This document shows, piece after piece, positions 15,764-25,142 of a DNA stretch of 64,000 nt. The notes under the pieces are model-generated. The model saw nothing but the letters and a program-made list of their open reading frames with translations, made no database searches and had not been told where the DNA came from. Location: the NCBI RefSeq assembly GCF_019703855.1, contig NZ_AP024086.1, forward strand, positions 3,678,501 to 3,742,500, written 5' to 3'. A program made the position numbers and the translations under genes. The stretch comes from Desulfomarina profundi (GTDB lineage Bacteria > Desulfobacterota > Desulfobulbia > Desulfobulbales > Desulfocapsaceae). Each line of letters starts with the position of its first letter. Position 1 is the first letter of the stretch.

Positions 15764-17431
15764 TCAGTCTCTTTTAAACCGTTCCAGTTCTTTTTTAATC
15801 CTGTCCTCAGTAAAAGAACCGGTAATAAATGTATCAAAACCGTTCTCCCTGTTTTCCTCAAAACCGCTCTCCCCGGAAATACCGACGACAACAGCCTGGC
15901 GTCCGGAATATTCCTCCAACTGCCTGATAATATTAACAGCACTGTACCAGTCGGAAACTGAACCGGATATATCAAAAATAATCAAGTCAAAATGGGAAAG
16001 GGACGCTTCATACATTGCAGTCCGCCTGCTCTCGGCAATAGTCACCATCCAACCGGATTCCACCAGTACTCGAACCAGAATCTGCTGCCTTTCCAGTTCA
16101 CTTACCACAACAAGGGCTTTACGTGTAATATGTTTGTTCAGGATATCAATAAGCTGGTCCCTGTCGACCGGTTTGGGGAGATAATCATCCATACCCGCCT
16201 GCAGACACCTCTCCCTGTCGCCGGGCATAGCCAGGGCCGTTAAGGCGATCACAGGAACATGCTCACCTTTTTCTTTCTCCAAAGCCCTTATCTTTCTGGT
16301 GGCCTCAAGGCCATCCACCCCATCCATCTGCACATCCATTAACACAGCATGATATTTACCACGGCACCGCTCTTTTACAGCCTCCTCTCCAGATTCCACT
16401 GATGTGACCTCAACATTCAACTGATTTAGAACAGTTTCGAGAAGAACCCTGTTGATATGCTCATCCTCCGCCAGAAGTACCCGGGCTCCCTTCAGGGCAT
16501 AGGTGTTTTTTTCCTCAATGTTTTCAAAAACCCGGCTTCCCCTGTCCTCCACAGTATACAGATCCGACACCTCCCTGACTGGTACCTTGAACCAGAAAAC
16601 AGAACCGTCGGGGCCGGAAGAAAACCCAACTCTTCCCCCCATGATATCAACAAGATGGGAAGCTATCGTCAATCCAAAACCTCCGGAACCCACAACAAGA
16701 GGTTGAAAAGAGTTCTTTATCTTCCTGTTAAAGTAACCGCTGATCAACGCACGACTCCGCTCGTCAAGACCACAGCCACTGTCAATCACAGAAAATTTGA
16801 GGATCAGGTTGTTCTTCCTGTCATATCCGTCATGTTCAATCCTTATTTCAACCTGTCCCTGTTCTGTATATTTTATGCCATTATTGACAAGTCCGGACAG
16901 GACCTGAACTATTCTTTCCGGATCTCCATTCACATGGGTGGGAACATCCGGCCCGATATGACAGGAAAAATCAAGACCCTTTCCCTCCGCCTCAAGCATT
17001 GACAGATAAAGATCATTATCCAGCTTTTCCTTGAGATTAAAATCCTCCTCCCTGAGTTCCAGCAGGCCGCATTCTATTTTTGAATAATCCAGAATTCGGT
17101 TCACAACCCCCTGCAGTCTCTCCACGGAGGATGACACCATTTCCAGGTAATCTCTTTGTCGGTCCGAAAGATCAGTTTCAAAAACAAGCCCCATCATCCC
17201 CACAACACCGTTGATTGAAGAGCGAACCTCGTGATTGACATTTTCAAGAAAAGTGTTTTTTACATGGCAGGACGAGCGGTCAGAATCCGGAAAACCCCTT
17301 ACCCCATCTCCGGCGGCATGCAAAACGGACCGGCACGCCCTGTTTTTCAAAATCTCATTTGTTTTCTTTTGCTCACTGATCTGTCTTTTCAGGTTTGCCA
17401 CCTGCTCTTTGAGTCTGTCAATCTCAGCCAC
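15764..17431 (-). CDS. Hybrid histidine kinase with two receiver-like domains
   Basis: 555 residues without membrane segments. A short N-terminal coiled coil (~1-30) is followed by HisKA with His67 (FLENVNHEVRSSING) and HATPase (VLSGLVNNGIKYTEQG, SVIDSGCGLD, GSGGFGLTIAS). A receiver domain follows with phospho-Asp in HAVLMDVQMDG (about residue 365) and Lys in DDYLPKPV. The last ~120 residues look like a second, worn receiver (LIIFDISGSVSDW) lacking the acidic pocket and lysine. A cytoplasmic, probably protein-coupled sensor with unknown input. Its start lies only ~18 bp from tandem R3 repeats. Confidence 0.85.
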   Translation of the reverse strand: MAEIDRLKEQVANLKRQISEQKKTNEILKNRACRSVLHAAGDGVRGFPDSDRSSCHVKNTFLENVNHEVRSSINGVVGMMGLVFETDLSDRQRDYLEMVSSSVERLQGVVNRILDYSKIECGLLELREEDFNLKEKLDNDLYLSMLEAEGKGLDFSCHIGPDVPTHVNGDPERIVQVLSGLVNNGIKYTEQGQVEIRIEHDGYDRKNNLILKFSVIDSGCGLDERSRALISGYFNRKIKNSFQPLVVGSGGFGLTIASHLVDIMGGRVGFSSGPDGSVFWFKVPVREVSDLYTVEDRGSRVFENIEEKNTYALKGARVLLAEDEHINRVLLETVLNQLNVEVTSVESGEEAVKERCRGKYHAVLMDVQMDGVDGLEATRKIRALEKEKGEHVPVIALTALAMPGDRERCLQAGMDDYLPKPVDRDQLIDILNKHITRKALVVVSELERQQILVRVLVESGWMVTIAESRRTAMYEASLSHFDLIIFDISGSVSDWYSAVNIIRQLEEYSGRQAVVVGISGESGFEENRENGFDTFITGSFTEDRIKKELERFKRD

Positions 17432-17448
17432 TCTGCCCCCCTCTTTTT

Positions 17449-17610
17449 ATCTGAAAACCCTGCCACAGAAGGTATTTTTGTCGCAGTCGGGTTTTCATTA
17501 CTCTGTTGTTGCCGAACCATTTGGTCCGGCCATGCCGGTTTATCTGAAAAAGCTGCCTCAGAAGACCTGTTTTGCCGTAGTTGGGTTTTTATTGTCTTTT
17601 CTGGGAATCC
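17449..17610 (+). repeat. R3 repeats, two tandem copies at 93-bp period
   Basis: Copy one starts ATCTGAAAACCCTGCCACAG at 17449 and contains TCGCAGTCGGGTTTTCATTA. Copy two starts ATCTGAAAAAGCTGCCTCAG at 17542 and contains CCGTAGTTGGGTTTTTATTG. They fill the gap between rlmKL and the hybrid kinase, and the rlmKL stop codon (17589) lies inside copy two. Related copies lie at 3961 (+), 20648 (-) and 29827 (-). Confidence 0.7.
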
Positions 17611-19837
17611 GTATTCCTGACCTCCCAGCATTTATGGATTTTACTGTTTCTCGAAAAATCAAAGGGAATGGTATCCTTACTGATATCTCTCAGGAAAAAG
17701 AGTTCTTGAAGGCGCGGGTCAAGGGAAAATTTTCTGAAATTTGTTGAAAAAAACAATATACCGGAAGGTTCAAGACGTGACATGGCAAGTTTAATAAGTT
17801 GAAAATGATCCCTTTGAATATCAAAAAACCTTTTTTCTTTTCTTGTGTTCGAAAAGGTAGGCGGGTCCACGAAGATCAAACCATACTTTCCCTTGTCCTG
17901 CCTGAGCCAGTCCATACCATCAGCCCGGATAATTCGGTGAGTCCCCTCACAGAACCCGTTGAGAGCCAGATTCAACCTCGACCATTCCGTATAGGTTGCA
18001 GAAAGGTCAACTGTTGTTGTCATTACCGCACCCCCTGCCGCAGCCTGGAGTGTGGCGCTTCCCGTATACCCGAAAAGATTAAGGAATTTCCTGCCACCGG
18101 CTACCCTGAAAATTCTTTCTCTGATTGGGCGGTGATCAAGAAACAACCCCGTATCCAGGTAATCAGTAAAATTGACAAGAAAGGAACAGGCCCCTTCCCT
18201 TACCTCATAAAGCTTTCTTTTGTTACTCTTTTTCTGATACTGTTTTTTTCCCTTCTGTCTCTCTCGTGTTTTTATAAAAATTCTATCAGAACGAACACCC
18301 AGCACATCCCTTACCTGTCTGACAGCGAGTTTAAACCTTTTCCGCGCCAGTTCCCTGTCAATTGTTTTAGGTGGGGCATACTCTTGAATATGAACCCATT
18401 TTTCATAAAGATCAATACTGATATTATATTCCGGTAAATCCCTGTCATATATTCTGAAACAGAAAACCGACTCCTTTGCCGCCCATCTGATGGTTTTTTT
18501 CAGGTTTTTCCTTAACCGATTTGCAAATTCATTGTCTGTCCGCTCCTGTTGTGGCAGGTTCCACAGGAAGGATGTGGGCGGTGACCTGTCAATTCTGCCA
18601 ACAAGCAGTCTGCAGGGCAAAGATCCGTTAAAAAGATGAAACCGTTTTTTCCAGACAAGGTTAAAACGATCACCCAGGTCCGCATTTGATATAAAAACCC
18701 CGACATCCCACCCTGGAAAAGAAAGACTGCACTTCCTGCCAAAAGCCCGGTACAACCACGAAACCTGCTCCACCTCCGAAAGCCGCTCACCGTAAGGGAG
18801 GTTGGAGAGGATCATTCCCTGGGTTGCCGGAGACTGAAGCGTTGCCAGTTCCGCCCGTTTAATGGTTATTTTCTCTTCCAACCCAGCTCTTGAAATGTTC
18901 TCTCTTGCACTTTTTATGACGACAGGATCACAGTCGTATCCGATCATAACCGGCCACTTTCTGGCAAGACCCGCCTCTTCCCGGAAAACAGCTTCATCTA
19001 CCAGACCCTGCCATAATTTCGAGTCATGTTGCAGCCAACCCATAAAACCGAAATAAGACCTGGATAATCCCGGCGCGGAATCCCCGAACATCAGTGCAGC
19101 TTCAATCAATATTGTTCCTGTTCCGCACATGGGGTCAAGCAGGGGTTTTGAGCTTTCTGCCAACCACCCGCTTAAACCGACAAGGGCCGCAGCCAGGGTT
19201 TCCTTAAGAGGTGCAATGCCCCGGATACCCGATAACCCCGGCGGTGGAGACTTTCTCCGGAAAGATCTATGAAAACGTCTGCTACTGAATTCTGGATGTG
19301 AATATGAATTTTGACTCCCGGCCTGTTTTTTTCCACTGAGGGTCGTCTACCCTCTTTTTGTCGAAAAAAATCAACAAGCGCATCCTTCACTTTCAAGGCA
19401 GCATATCTGCTGTGGGTAATTTTGCCTTTTCCGGAAAGGGTACATTCAACCGCAAAAGTGGTTTCCACTGCAAGGTGACTGTCCCAGGGAATATCCATAC
19501 ACTCCCGGTATAACTCTTCTTCATCTGTGGCTTTTATCCTGTGCAGGTGCAGCAGAATTTTTGATGAAAATCTGGACCAGAGACAAGCCCTGTAAGCTGA
19601 CTCCAGCGAACCTTCCCAGGAAAGAATTCCTCTGCCACAGGTGATTTTCTCACCACCGAATATACGGATTTCCTCCTCAACCAGAGTTTCCAGACCGACG
19701 GCGCAGATGGCAGTGAGGCTTTTTTTTCTGTTCCTGTTTTCTCTCTTTTTCATTGGTTTTTTTGAACTTGAATTCGGCGTTTCAGAAAATGATTGCCTTG
19801 CCCTCATGTTTTTTTCACACTGGAACTGATATTGCAT
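17589..19837 (-). pseudogene. rlmL: 23S rRNA methyltransferase RlmKL (m2G2445/m7G2069), frameshifted
   Basis: The first frame (19837 to ~19220) has the THUMP region: SLTAICAVGLETLVEEEI, SRYAALKVKDALVDFFR, LHRRGYRVSG. The next frame continues with PLLDPMCGTGTILIEAALM, LSNLPYGERL, and then the RlmK-type half with FLDHRPIRERIFRVAGGRKFLNLFGYTGS and LIFVDPPTFSNTRKEKRFFDIQRDH. One extra C in the CCCC run at 19219-19222 restores VSGGIAPLKETLAAALVGLSG and a ~749-residue two-enzyme protein of the usual size. It modifies two guanines of 23S rRNA. The start is uncertain (19837, or the in-frame Met codons at 19807 and 19753). The C-terminal residues run into an R3 repeat. Confidence 0.85.
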
Positions 19838-19942
19838 TCAAGAGAAACCGTAAAGAGGGCTACCGTGGTTCCCCGTGCTATTGGCAATACCATTATCAAC
19901 CCGGATCAGCAACAGATAAAAATTTCCGGTCTCCAGCGGCTT

Positions 19943-20167
19943 TAGCCTGCATTTCTCATCAGTTCAGGCGGCGTCAGCTTCAAAATTTTCAACAGTAAAT
20001 AATAGTGACCTATATTTGCTGTTGAAATATTGCAGAAGATAGTGTCGCCTGGGCTGACCTTGGGTGAACATTGTGTAAATTTTGGTCGATTACCGATAGC
20101 TGACTAATTATTTGTATTCTACAGCTATTCTCAAAATTGACACAATGTTCATGAGAAATGCGGGTTA
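19943..20167 (-). repeat. R1 element, copy B (225 bp, MITE-like)
   Basis: Reverse-oriented copy of 7003-7227, also 225 bp, with roughly 88% identity by hand alignment. It keeps the terminal inverted repeats and both hairpins. In the second hairpin a G-C pair of copy A (GAG with CTC) is a C-G pair here (CAG with CTG), and one further change is a G-T wobble, so pairing is kept although sequence changed. Its right tip GCGGGTTA merges with the first bases of R2. Confidence 0.85.
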
Positions 20168-20281
20168 GTGCCTTACTTCTGAATTTCTGTCATAAAAAAC
20201 AAGAAAACAGGGAAGGTGTTTTGAAATCAAATGGTTAGGTTTATTTCCATGGCACTTATACCCCCTTGTGGGATGTTAGTT
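20165..20281 (+). repeat. R2 element, copy 1
   Basis: Runs from TTAGTGCCTTAC to GTTAGTT. The core is bounded by AGTGCC and GGCACT; a hairpin CCCCCTTGTGGG follows. Other copies are at 26282-26396 (-) and 43609-43725 (+). The block ATGGTTAGGTTTATTTCCAT is identical in all three. Confidence 0.85.
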
Positions 20282-20647
20282 TTTTTGTTACCAGTTCCTG
20301 AACTTTCAGTATGTTATGGCCTGAAAACCAAAAAGTCGCCACGAATCCCGGAGTTTATTCTTGACCTCTCAATTAATACGACTAAACTGTATCCTGTTAT
20401 CCATGAAGCTCAGCCAAGCTGGAGATATGCCTGCTTTTCGGCCTGACCTGCAGTCAAAATCAAAAAAAACTGATTGGGAGCAAGTGCAAAGGTCAAAAGC
20501 AGACACACAGGCTCAGTTTTGCGGATAATCAGGAAACTGTTTTGTAAGCGTAAAAATTAATTGCTGTTCACCTTTATTTTCCCGGAAATAATATTCGGCG
20601 TGCAAATATTGCAATCGACAATGACAGTTTCCAGGGCACAGTCGCAT
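20282..20647. other. Intergenic stretch upstream of pal, no supported gene
   Basis: Lies between R2 copy 1 and an R3 copy. Short open frames at 20231-20446 and 20403-20528 exist but have no recognisable product; the first begins inside R2. I see no terminator or tRNA. Probably decayed mobile DNA. Confidence 0.4.
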
Positions 20648-20722
20648 CCAATGATTCAGCAACAACAAAGTAATGAAAATCAGACTGCGGCAGAACGATC
20701 TTTAATCGCAGGATTTTCAGCT
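20648..20722 (-). repeat. R3 repeat copy
   Basis: On the minus strand it reads CTGAAAATCCTGCG, CCGCAGTCTGATTTTCATTA and CTTTGTTGTTGCTGAATCAT, closely matching the copy at 17449. It lies 40 bp upstream of the pal start, so it may overlap the pal promoter. Confidence 0.7.
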
Positions 20723-20762
20723 AAACCCTTTCAATCTTGACTCTGGAGAAACAGGAGAAATC

Positions 20763-21413
20763 ATGAAAAACAAACCATTCACATCTCTCTTACTTTTATT
20801 CCTTCTTGGTTCACTTGTTCTTTTCGGGGCTGGCTGCAGTAAAAAAACTGTGGTTCCTCCGGGGGTTGATGGAGAAACAGGTTCAACCCTGTCCGGCGGA
20901 AAAGACATACATTATCCTCCCGCCGAAGATGGAGAATATTCCGAACAGAATCTTCCTGCTGTAGGTACCCTGGATGACACCAATATGGAAGACACAACCG
21001 TTAGTGGATCCAATGGGGCTGCAGAAACTGTTGCCCCGGAAGATCAGACCATGGAATATAAACAGGTCCATGGCAGGTCCTCTGCTAACCTTTTCCCCAT
21101 CTATTTTGACTTCGATCAGGCCGGAATAAAGCCGGATATGGAAGATATTCTGATTCAGAATGCCAGATATATCCAGTCAATTCCAGGGACAACAATTATT
21201 ATCGAGGGAAATTCCGACGAAAGAGGAACAAATGAATACAACCTAGCCCTGGGAGAAAGACGAGCTATCAATACACGTCAATTTCTCATTAACCTCGGGG
21301 TAGATCCCGTAAGGATACGAACCCTGTCTTTTGGTGAAGAAAAACCGCTTTTTCTGGAACAGAATGAAGAAAGTTACAGGTTGAACAGACGGGCAGATTT
21401 TGTAGTGAAGTAA
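20763..21413 (+). CDS. pal: Peptidoglycan-associated OmpA-family lipoprotein (Pal)
   Basis: 216 residues. Lipoprotein signal with lipobox LFGAGC (Cys25), a ~75-residue low-complexity acidic linker, then an OmpA-type domain: IYFDFDQAGIKPDMEDIL, IIEGNSDERGTNEYNLALGERRA and NRRADFVV. It anchors the outer membrane to peptidoglycan through diaminopimelate contacts. GGAG lies ten bases upstream of the ATG. tolB and the other tol genes are not in this window, so it is a stand-alone pal here; a Pal-like paralogue is possible. Confidence 0.85.
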   Translation: MKNKPFTSLLLLFLLGSLVLFGAGCSKKTVVPPGVDGETGSTLSGGKDIHYPPAEDGEYSEQNLPAVGTLDDTNMEDTTVSGSNGAAETVAPEDQTMEYKQVHGRSSANLFPIYFDFDQAGIKPDMEDILIQNARYIQSIPGTTIIIEGNSDERGTNEYNLALGERRAINTRQFLINLGVDPVRIRTLSFGEEKPLFLEQNEESYRLNRRADFVVK

Positions 21414-21422
21414 AAATCTGAT

Positions 21423-22112
21423 TCAATTTCCGGCCTTTTTCTTTATTATCCGGAGAATTTTTTCAACAACATCCTCCACCCCGGAAGACGTCGTATCCAG
21501 CAACACTGCGTCTTCCGCCGGTTTAAGCGGTGCTATTGCTCTTTCCCTGTCATTTTTGTCACGTTCCAGAGTCATAGCGTGAAGCTCTTCCTCATCAACC
21601 TGTACGCCCTGTTCTCTCAACTGAACAACACGTCGCCTTGTTCTTTCCCTTGGGTCGGCATCCAGAAAAAATTTATATCGTGCTCCTGGAAAAACAACTG
21701 TTCCCATATCTCGTCCCTCTGCCACAATTTTTCCTCTTTCCCCCAGAATCCGCTGCATCTCTGTCAGTTTTTTTCTTATCTCGGGAAAGGCAGAAACATG
21801 TGAAGCAACCATAGCGACCTCGGGAGTGCGAATAACTTCGCTTACATTTTCTCCATTAAGAAGAACTCCAACATCGCCACCTTTTTCTGCAGGTGGTATA
21901 AAATACAGCTCAAGTGACTCCAGGAGAGTTGGGATATCGTTTTCTTTTTCCAGGTCAACACCAAGTCGGTGTATAAAAAGGCCAACAGCTCTGTACATGG
22001 CTCCAGTATCGAGATACGTGAAACCAAGTGCATCTGCAATTTTTTTACTGACCGTGGATTTTCCGACACCGGAAGGGCCGTCAATGGTGACAATTTCCTG
22101 TTTTTCAGACAT
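21423..22112 (-). CDS. cmk: Cytidylate kinase
   Basis: 229 residues from ATG 22112 (MSEKQEIVTIDGPSGVGKST). The stop of hisC (22105) overlaps this start by 8 bp, which supports it over upstream Met codons. Walker A GPSGVGKST, then YLDTGAMYRAV for CMP/dCMP binding, GRDMGTVVFPGA and the Lid region DADPRERTRRRV. It phosphorylates CMP and dCMP with ATP. Last gene of the HD-GYP regulator-gatC-gatA-hisC-cmk run; hisC-cmk neighbourhoods are common in deltaproteobacteria. Confidence 0.92.
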   Translation of the reverse strand: MSEKQEIVTIDGPSGVGKSTVSKKIADALGFTYLDTGAMYRAVGLFIHRLGVDLEKENDIPTLLESLELYFIPPAEKGGDVGVLLNGENVSEVIRTPEVAMVASHVSAFPEIRKKLTEMQRILGERGKIVAEGRDMGTVVFPGARYKFFLDADPRERTRRRVVQLREQGVQVDEEELHAMTLERDKNDRERAIAPLKPAEDAVLLDTTSSGVEDVVEKILRIIKKKAGN

Positions 22113-23244
22113 AACCGAGTTCATCCAGGCAAAAGGAGAGAGCTTCAATGAAACGATTATTTTCTTCCTCTGTTCCCACGGTAACCCTTATGTAGTTTGA
22201 AAAACCGTAGGAACTCATGGAACGGATGATAACTCCTTTGAACAACATAGCTTCATACAGCCTGTCCCCATCTCCCATAACATCCACCATAAGAAAATTA
22301 GTTTGCGACTCAAGCCCCCTGCACCCCAATCTATTGACATTTTCCATAAGGAAGTTTAATCCGCTCCTGGTATTGTCCAGGGTTTGCCGGTAATACTCCT
22401 CATCTTCCAGAGCTGCCAGCGCCCCGGCCTGGGCCATTCTGTTTATATTAAAAGGTTGTCGGACCTTATGAAGACATGTGGCAACTTTTCTGTCCATAAT
22501 ACCATACCCGACCCTCAGGCCGGAGAGGCCATATGCTTTGGAAAATGTTCTCAGCAAAACAACCGGACACCTGTTTTCACTGTTACGGACTAGGGAGTAC
22601 ACGTCTATTCTTGACTTCATTTCCATAAAATCGACATAGGCCTCATCAAGAACAACGATTACCGATTCGGGAACATTGCTTAAGAACTCATACAACTCAA
22701 CCGGTTTAATGACAGTTCCTGTCGGATTGTTGGGATTATCAATGAAGATCAACCTTGTTTTTTCAGAAATCATCTCAAGAATAACACCGAGATCATGACG
22801 TAGATCTTTTAAGGGTACAACAAAATTAACCCCATCCCGGATCTGAACAAATTTCTGATACATCAGAAAGGAAGGGTGACTTGTAATCACTTCATCCCCT
22901 TCCTTTACAAAAGCCTTTACCAAAAATTCAATAACCTCATTGGAACCGTTTCCCAAAACAATTTCTTCCGGGTCAACGCCCACTTTTTCCGCGAGAGCCT
23001 GGGTTAAATAATAGGAAGAACCATCCGGATACCTGTTCAGGTTCAGAAGCTCAGAACGCAGGGCCCGGATAACTTTTGGAGACGGGCCCCATGGGTTTTC
23101 ATTGGATGCGAGTTTTATTGAATCCTTTATACCGTACTCACGTTCCAGTTCGTCCTGTGGTTTTCCTGGTGGATACGGTTTTATCTGATTTATATTTTCA
23201 GGAATTAAAAGTTTCAATTTATGCCACCATTGATAATTTTCCAA
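22105..23244 (-). CDS. hisC: Histidinol-phosphate aminotransferase
   Basis: 379 residues, fold-type I PLP aminotransferase. KPYPPGKPQDELEREYG is the HisC N-terminal signature; KLASNENPWGPSP, DNPNNPTGTV, VLDEAYVDF and the PLP lysine in TFSKAYGLSGLRVGYG follow. It converts imidazole-acetol phosphate to histidinol phosphate with glutamate; related enzymes can act on aromatic amino acids. The start at 23244 has only a weak site; GGAGG lies somewhat too far upstream. Followed directly by cmk with overlapping codons. Confidence 0.92.
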   Translation of the reverse strand: MENYQWWHKLKLLIPENINQIKPYPPGKPQDELEREYGIKDSIKLASNENPWGPSPKVIRALRSELLNLNRYPDGSSYYLTQALAEKVGVDPEEIVLGNGSNEVIEFLVKAFVKEGDEVITSHPSFLMYQKFVQIRDGVNFVVPLKDLRHDLGVILEMISEKTRLIFIDNPNNPTGTVIKPVELYEFLSNVPESVIVVLDEAYVDFMEMKSRIDVYSLVRNSENRCPVVLLRTFSKAYGLSGLRVGYGIMDRKVATCLHKVRQPFNINRMAQAGALAALEDEEYYRQTLDNTRSGLNFLMENVNRLGCRGLESQTNFLMVDVMGDGDRLYEAMLFKGVIIRSMSSYGFSNYIRVTVGTEEENNRFIEALSFCLDELGYV

Positions 23245-23317
23245 AGAAACTACTGTTCCTCCAGTTACCTTTAAAAAGGATAAAACCGGAAAAATCAGAT
23301 TCGTTAGGATCGAAACA

Positions 23318-24775
23318 CTAAAGGGCGAGTTCCGGTCTGTTCAGATCAACTTCTCTTTCCAGGTAGGAGCCCGTTTGAAAAAGCTTTTCCTCCATAAAAT
23401 GATTTGCCTGGAGCTGAATTCCAACAGGCAACCCTTTCCGGGTGAAACCACCGGGAACAGACATGCCAGGAATTCCTGCAAGGTTTGCTGAAATTGTCAT
23501 TATGTCCGAGAGGTAAACAGAAAGAGGATCATCTTTGTTTTCTCCCATCTTCCAGGCCGGCAGGGGGGTTACCGGGGAAAGAATGACATCACACTCATCA
23601 AAAACATTTTTATAGTCTTCTAAAATAAGCGTTCTTACTTGGGAAGCTTTTTTATAATAGGCGTCATAATATCCGGAAGAAAGAGCATATGTTCCTATTA
23701 AAATACGTCTTTTAACCTCATCTCCGAAACCTGCTGATCGGCTGTTTTTGTACATTTCAAGCAAGGTTTCACTTTTGTTATCTCTATATCCGTAAAGAGC
23801 TCCATCATATCGGGCAAGATTGGAACTGGCCTCCGAAGGAGCAATTATATAGTAAACAGCAACACAGTATTCCGTATGCGGCAGGGAAACATCTCTTATT
23901 TCCGCCCCTCCCTCCCTCAGGATATTTATACCATTTTCCACTATTGCGGCAATTTCGGGATCGACGCCCTCTCCAAAATATTCACGGGGGATACCCACCT
24001 TCAACCCTTTGATACTCTTGCCGATAAAACCGGAAAAATCGGGAACAGGTTGTTTTACGGATGTTGAATCATTTTTATCGTATCCACTGATACATTTCAA
24101 AAGCCTTGCTGTGTCATCAATATTCCCGGCAATGGGACCAACCTGGTCGAGTGAGGAGGCAAAAGCAACCAGGCCAAACCTGGAAACCCTGCCATAGGTC
24201 GGTTTTATCCCAACTACACCACAAAGGGATGCTGGTTGTCGTATGGACCCTCCTGTATCAGAGCCAAGGGAACCCAGACATTCCATGGCGGCAACTGAAG
24301 CTGCAGATCCTCCTGAAGATCCACCAGCCACATAACCTCTTTTATAAGGATTATGAGGTACCCCGGAAAAACAGGTTTCGGAAGTGGAGCCCATGGCAAA
24401 TTCATCCATGGCCACTTTACCGAGAATGACCCCTCCCTCGTTTTTTATTTTCTGAATAACGGTTGCATCAAATACCGGAACAAAATCTTCCAGTATTTTT
24501 GAGCCGCAGGTTGTTCTCAAATCCTTTGTTGAAAGAAGATCTTTTATTGAAAGAGGGATACCACAAAGGAGTCCTCCTTCTCCACGGCTCCTTTTTCTGT
24601 CAGCCTCTGCCGCCTGGAGAAGGGCACCTTCCCTGTCAACAGTAACAAAGGCGTTCAGTTTGCTGTCAATTTTTTCGATTCGATCAAGACAGTTTCGGGT
24701 CAACTCAACAGAAGAAATTTCGCCCTGCTCCATTTTTTCCAAAGCCTGATGTATGGTCAACTCATATAAATCCAT
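23318..24775 (-). CDS. gatA: Asp/Glu-tRNA(Asn/Gln) amidotransferase subunit A
   Basis: 485 residues with the amidase signature: catalytic Lys in PLSIKDLLSTKDLRTTCGS, the Ser-cis-Ser triad in GGSSGGSAASVAA and GSDTGGSIRQPASLCG. GatA releases ammonia from glutamine for GatB to amidate Glu-tRNA(Gln) and Asp-tRNA(Asn). It follows gatC by 79 bp on the same strand; gatB is far away at 50.3 kb on the plus strand, a split arrangement seen in several deltaproteobacteria. Confidence 0.95.
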   Translation of the reverse strand: MDLYELTIHQALEKMEQGEISSVELTRNCLDRIEKIDSKLNAFVTVDREGALLQAAEADRKRSRGEGGLLCGIPLSIKDLLSTKDLRTTCGSKILEDFVPVFDATVIQKIKNEGGVILGKVAMDEFAMGSTSETCFSGVPHNPYKRGYVAGGSSGGSAASVAAMECLGSLGSDTGGSIRQPASLCGVVGIKPTYGRVSRFGLVAFASSLDQVGPIAGNIDDTARLLKCISGYDKNDSTSVKQPVPDFSGFIGKSIKGLKVGIPREYFGEGVDPEIAAIVENGINILREGGAEIRDVSLPHTEYCVAVYYIIAPSEASSNLARYDGALYGYRDNKSETLLEMYKNSRSAGFGDEVKRRILIGTYALSSGYYDAYYKKASQVRTLILEDYKNVFDECDVILSPVTPLPAWKMGENKDDPLSVYLSDIMTISANLAGIPGMSVPGGFTRKGLPVGIQLQANHFMEEKLFQTGSYLEREVDLNRPELAL

Positions 24776-24854
24776 ATATTTAAAACCTTTTAAAAAACTT
24801 ATTTAGCACCTGTCCATGAAGAACCTTTTTGCTCGATTTCTGGGCAGACACTAT

Positions 24855-25142
24855 TTAGATTATTTTTGGAACATGAAAACTTTCTCCATCCTGCCGGGGT
24901 GCGTTTACCAGAGCCTTCTCTCTCGGAAGGGATTTTGAAACAACATCATCCCGGAAGGCATTACACACCGAAAAAACATGTGTGGTCGGTTCTACATCCG
25001 ATGTTTCCAGTTCATCCAGTTTTTCCACGTAAGATAGAATAGTATCAAGCTGAACTGTTACTTTTTCCAATTCTCCTTTATCAAGGGTCAGCCGGGCGAG
25101 ATGTACGATATGTTCAACTTCTTTTTTTGATATTTTTTTCAT
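24855..25142 (-). CDS. gatC: Asp/Glu-tRNA(Asn/Gln) amidotransferase subunit C
   Basis: 95 residues of the typical GatC form: EVEHIVHLARLTLDKGELEKVTVQLDTILSYVEKLDELETSDVEPTTHVF and the C-terminal FRDDVV...LVNAPRQDGESFHVPKII. It stabilises GatA and joins it to GatB. The ATG (25140-25142) overlaps the TGA of the upstream HD-GYP response regulator by one base, so the two are coupled in translation. Confidence 0.93.
   Translation of the reverse strand: MKKISKKEVEHIVHLARLTLDKGELEKVTVQLDTILSYVEKLDELETSDVEPTTHVFSVCNAFRDDVVSKSLPREKALVNAPRQDGESFHVPKII

Noticed and set aside
17449-17610. CRISPR-like tandem repeat
   Set aside because: Only two diverged units with no spacers and no cas genes.
20231-20446. 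71-residue open frame beginning in R2
   Set aside because: Its first part is repeat sequence, the rest matches no family I know, and no ribosome site precedes it.
20403-20528. 41-residue frame starting ATCCATGAAGCTCAG, like the start of the pseudokinase gene (ATCCATGAAACTCAG)
   Set aside because: The likeness ends after a few codons, so a copied start region cannot be shown.
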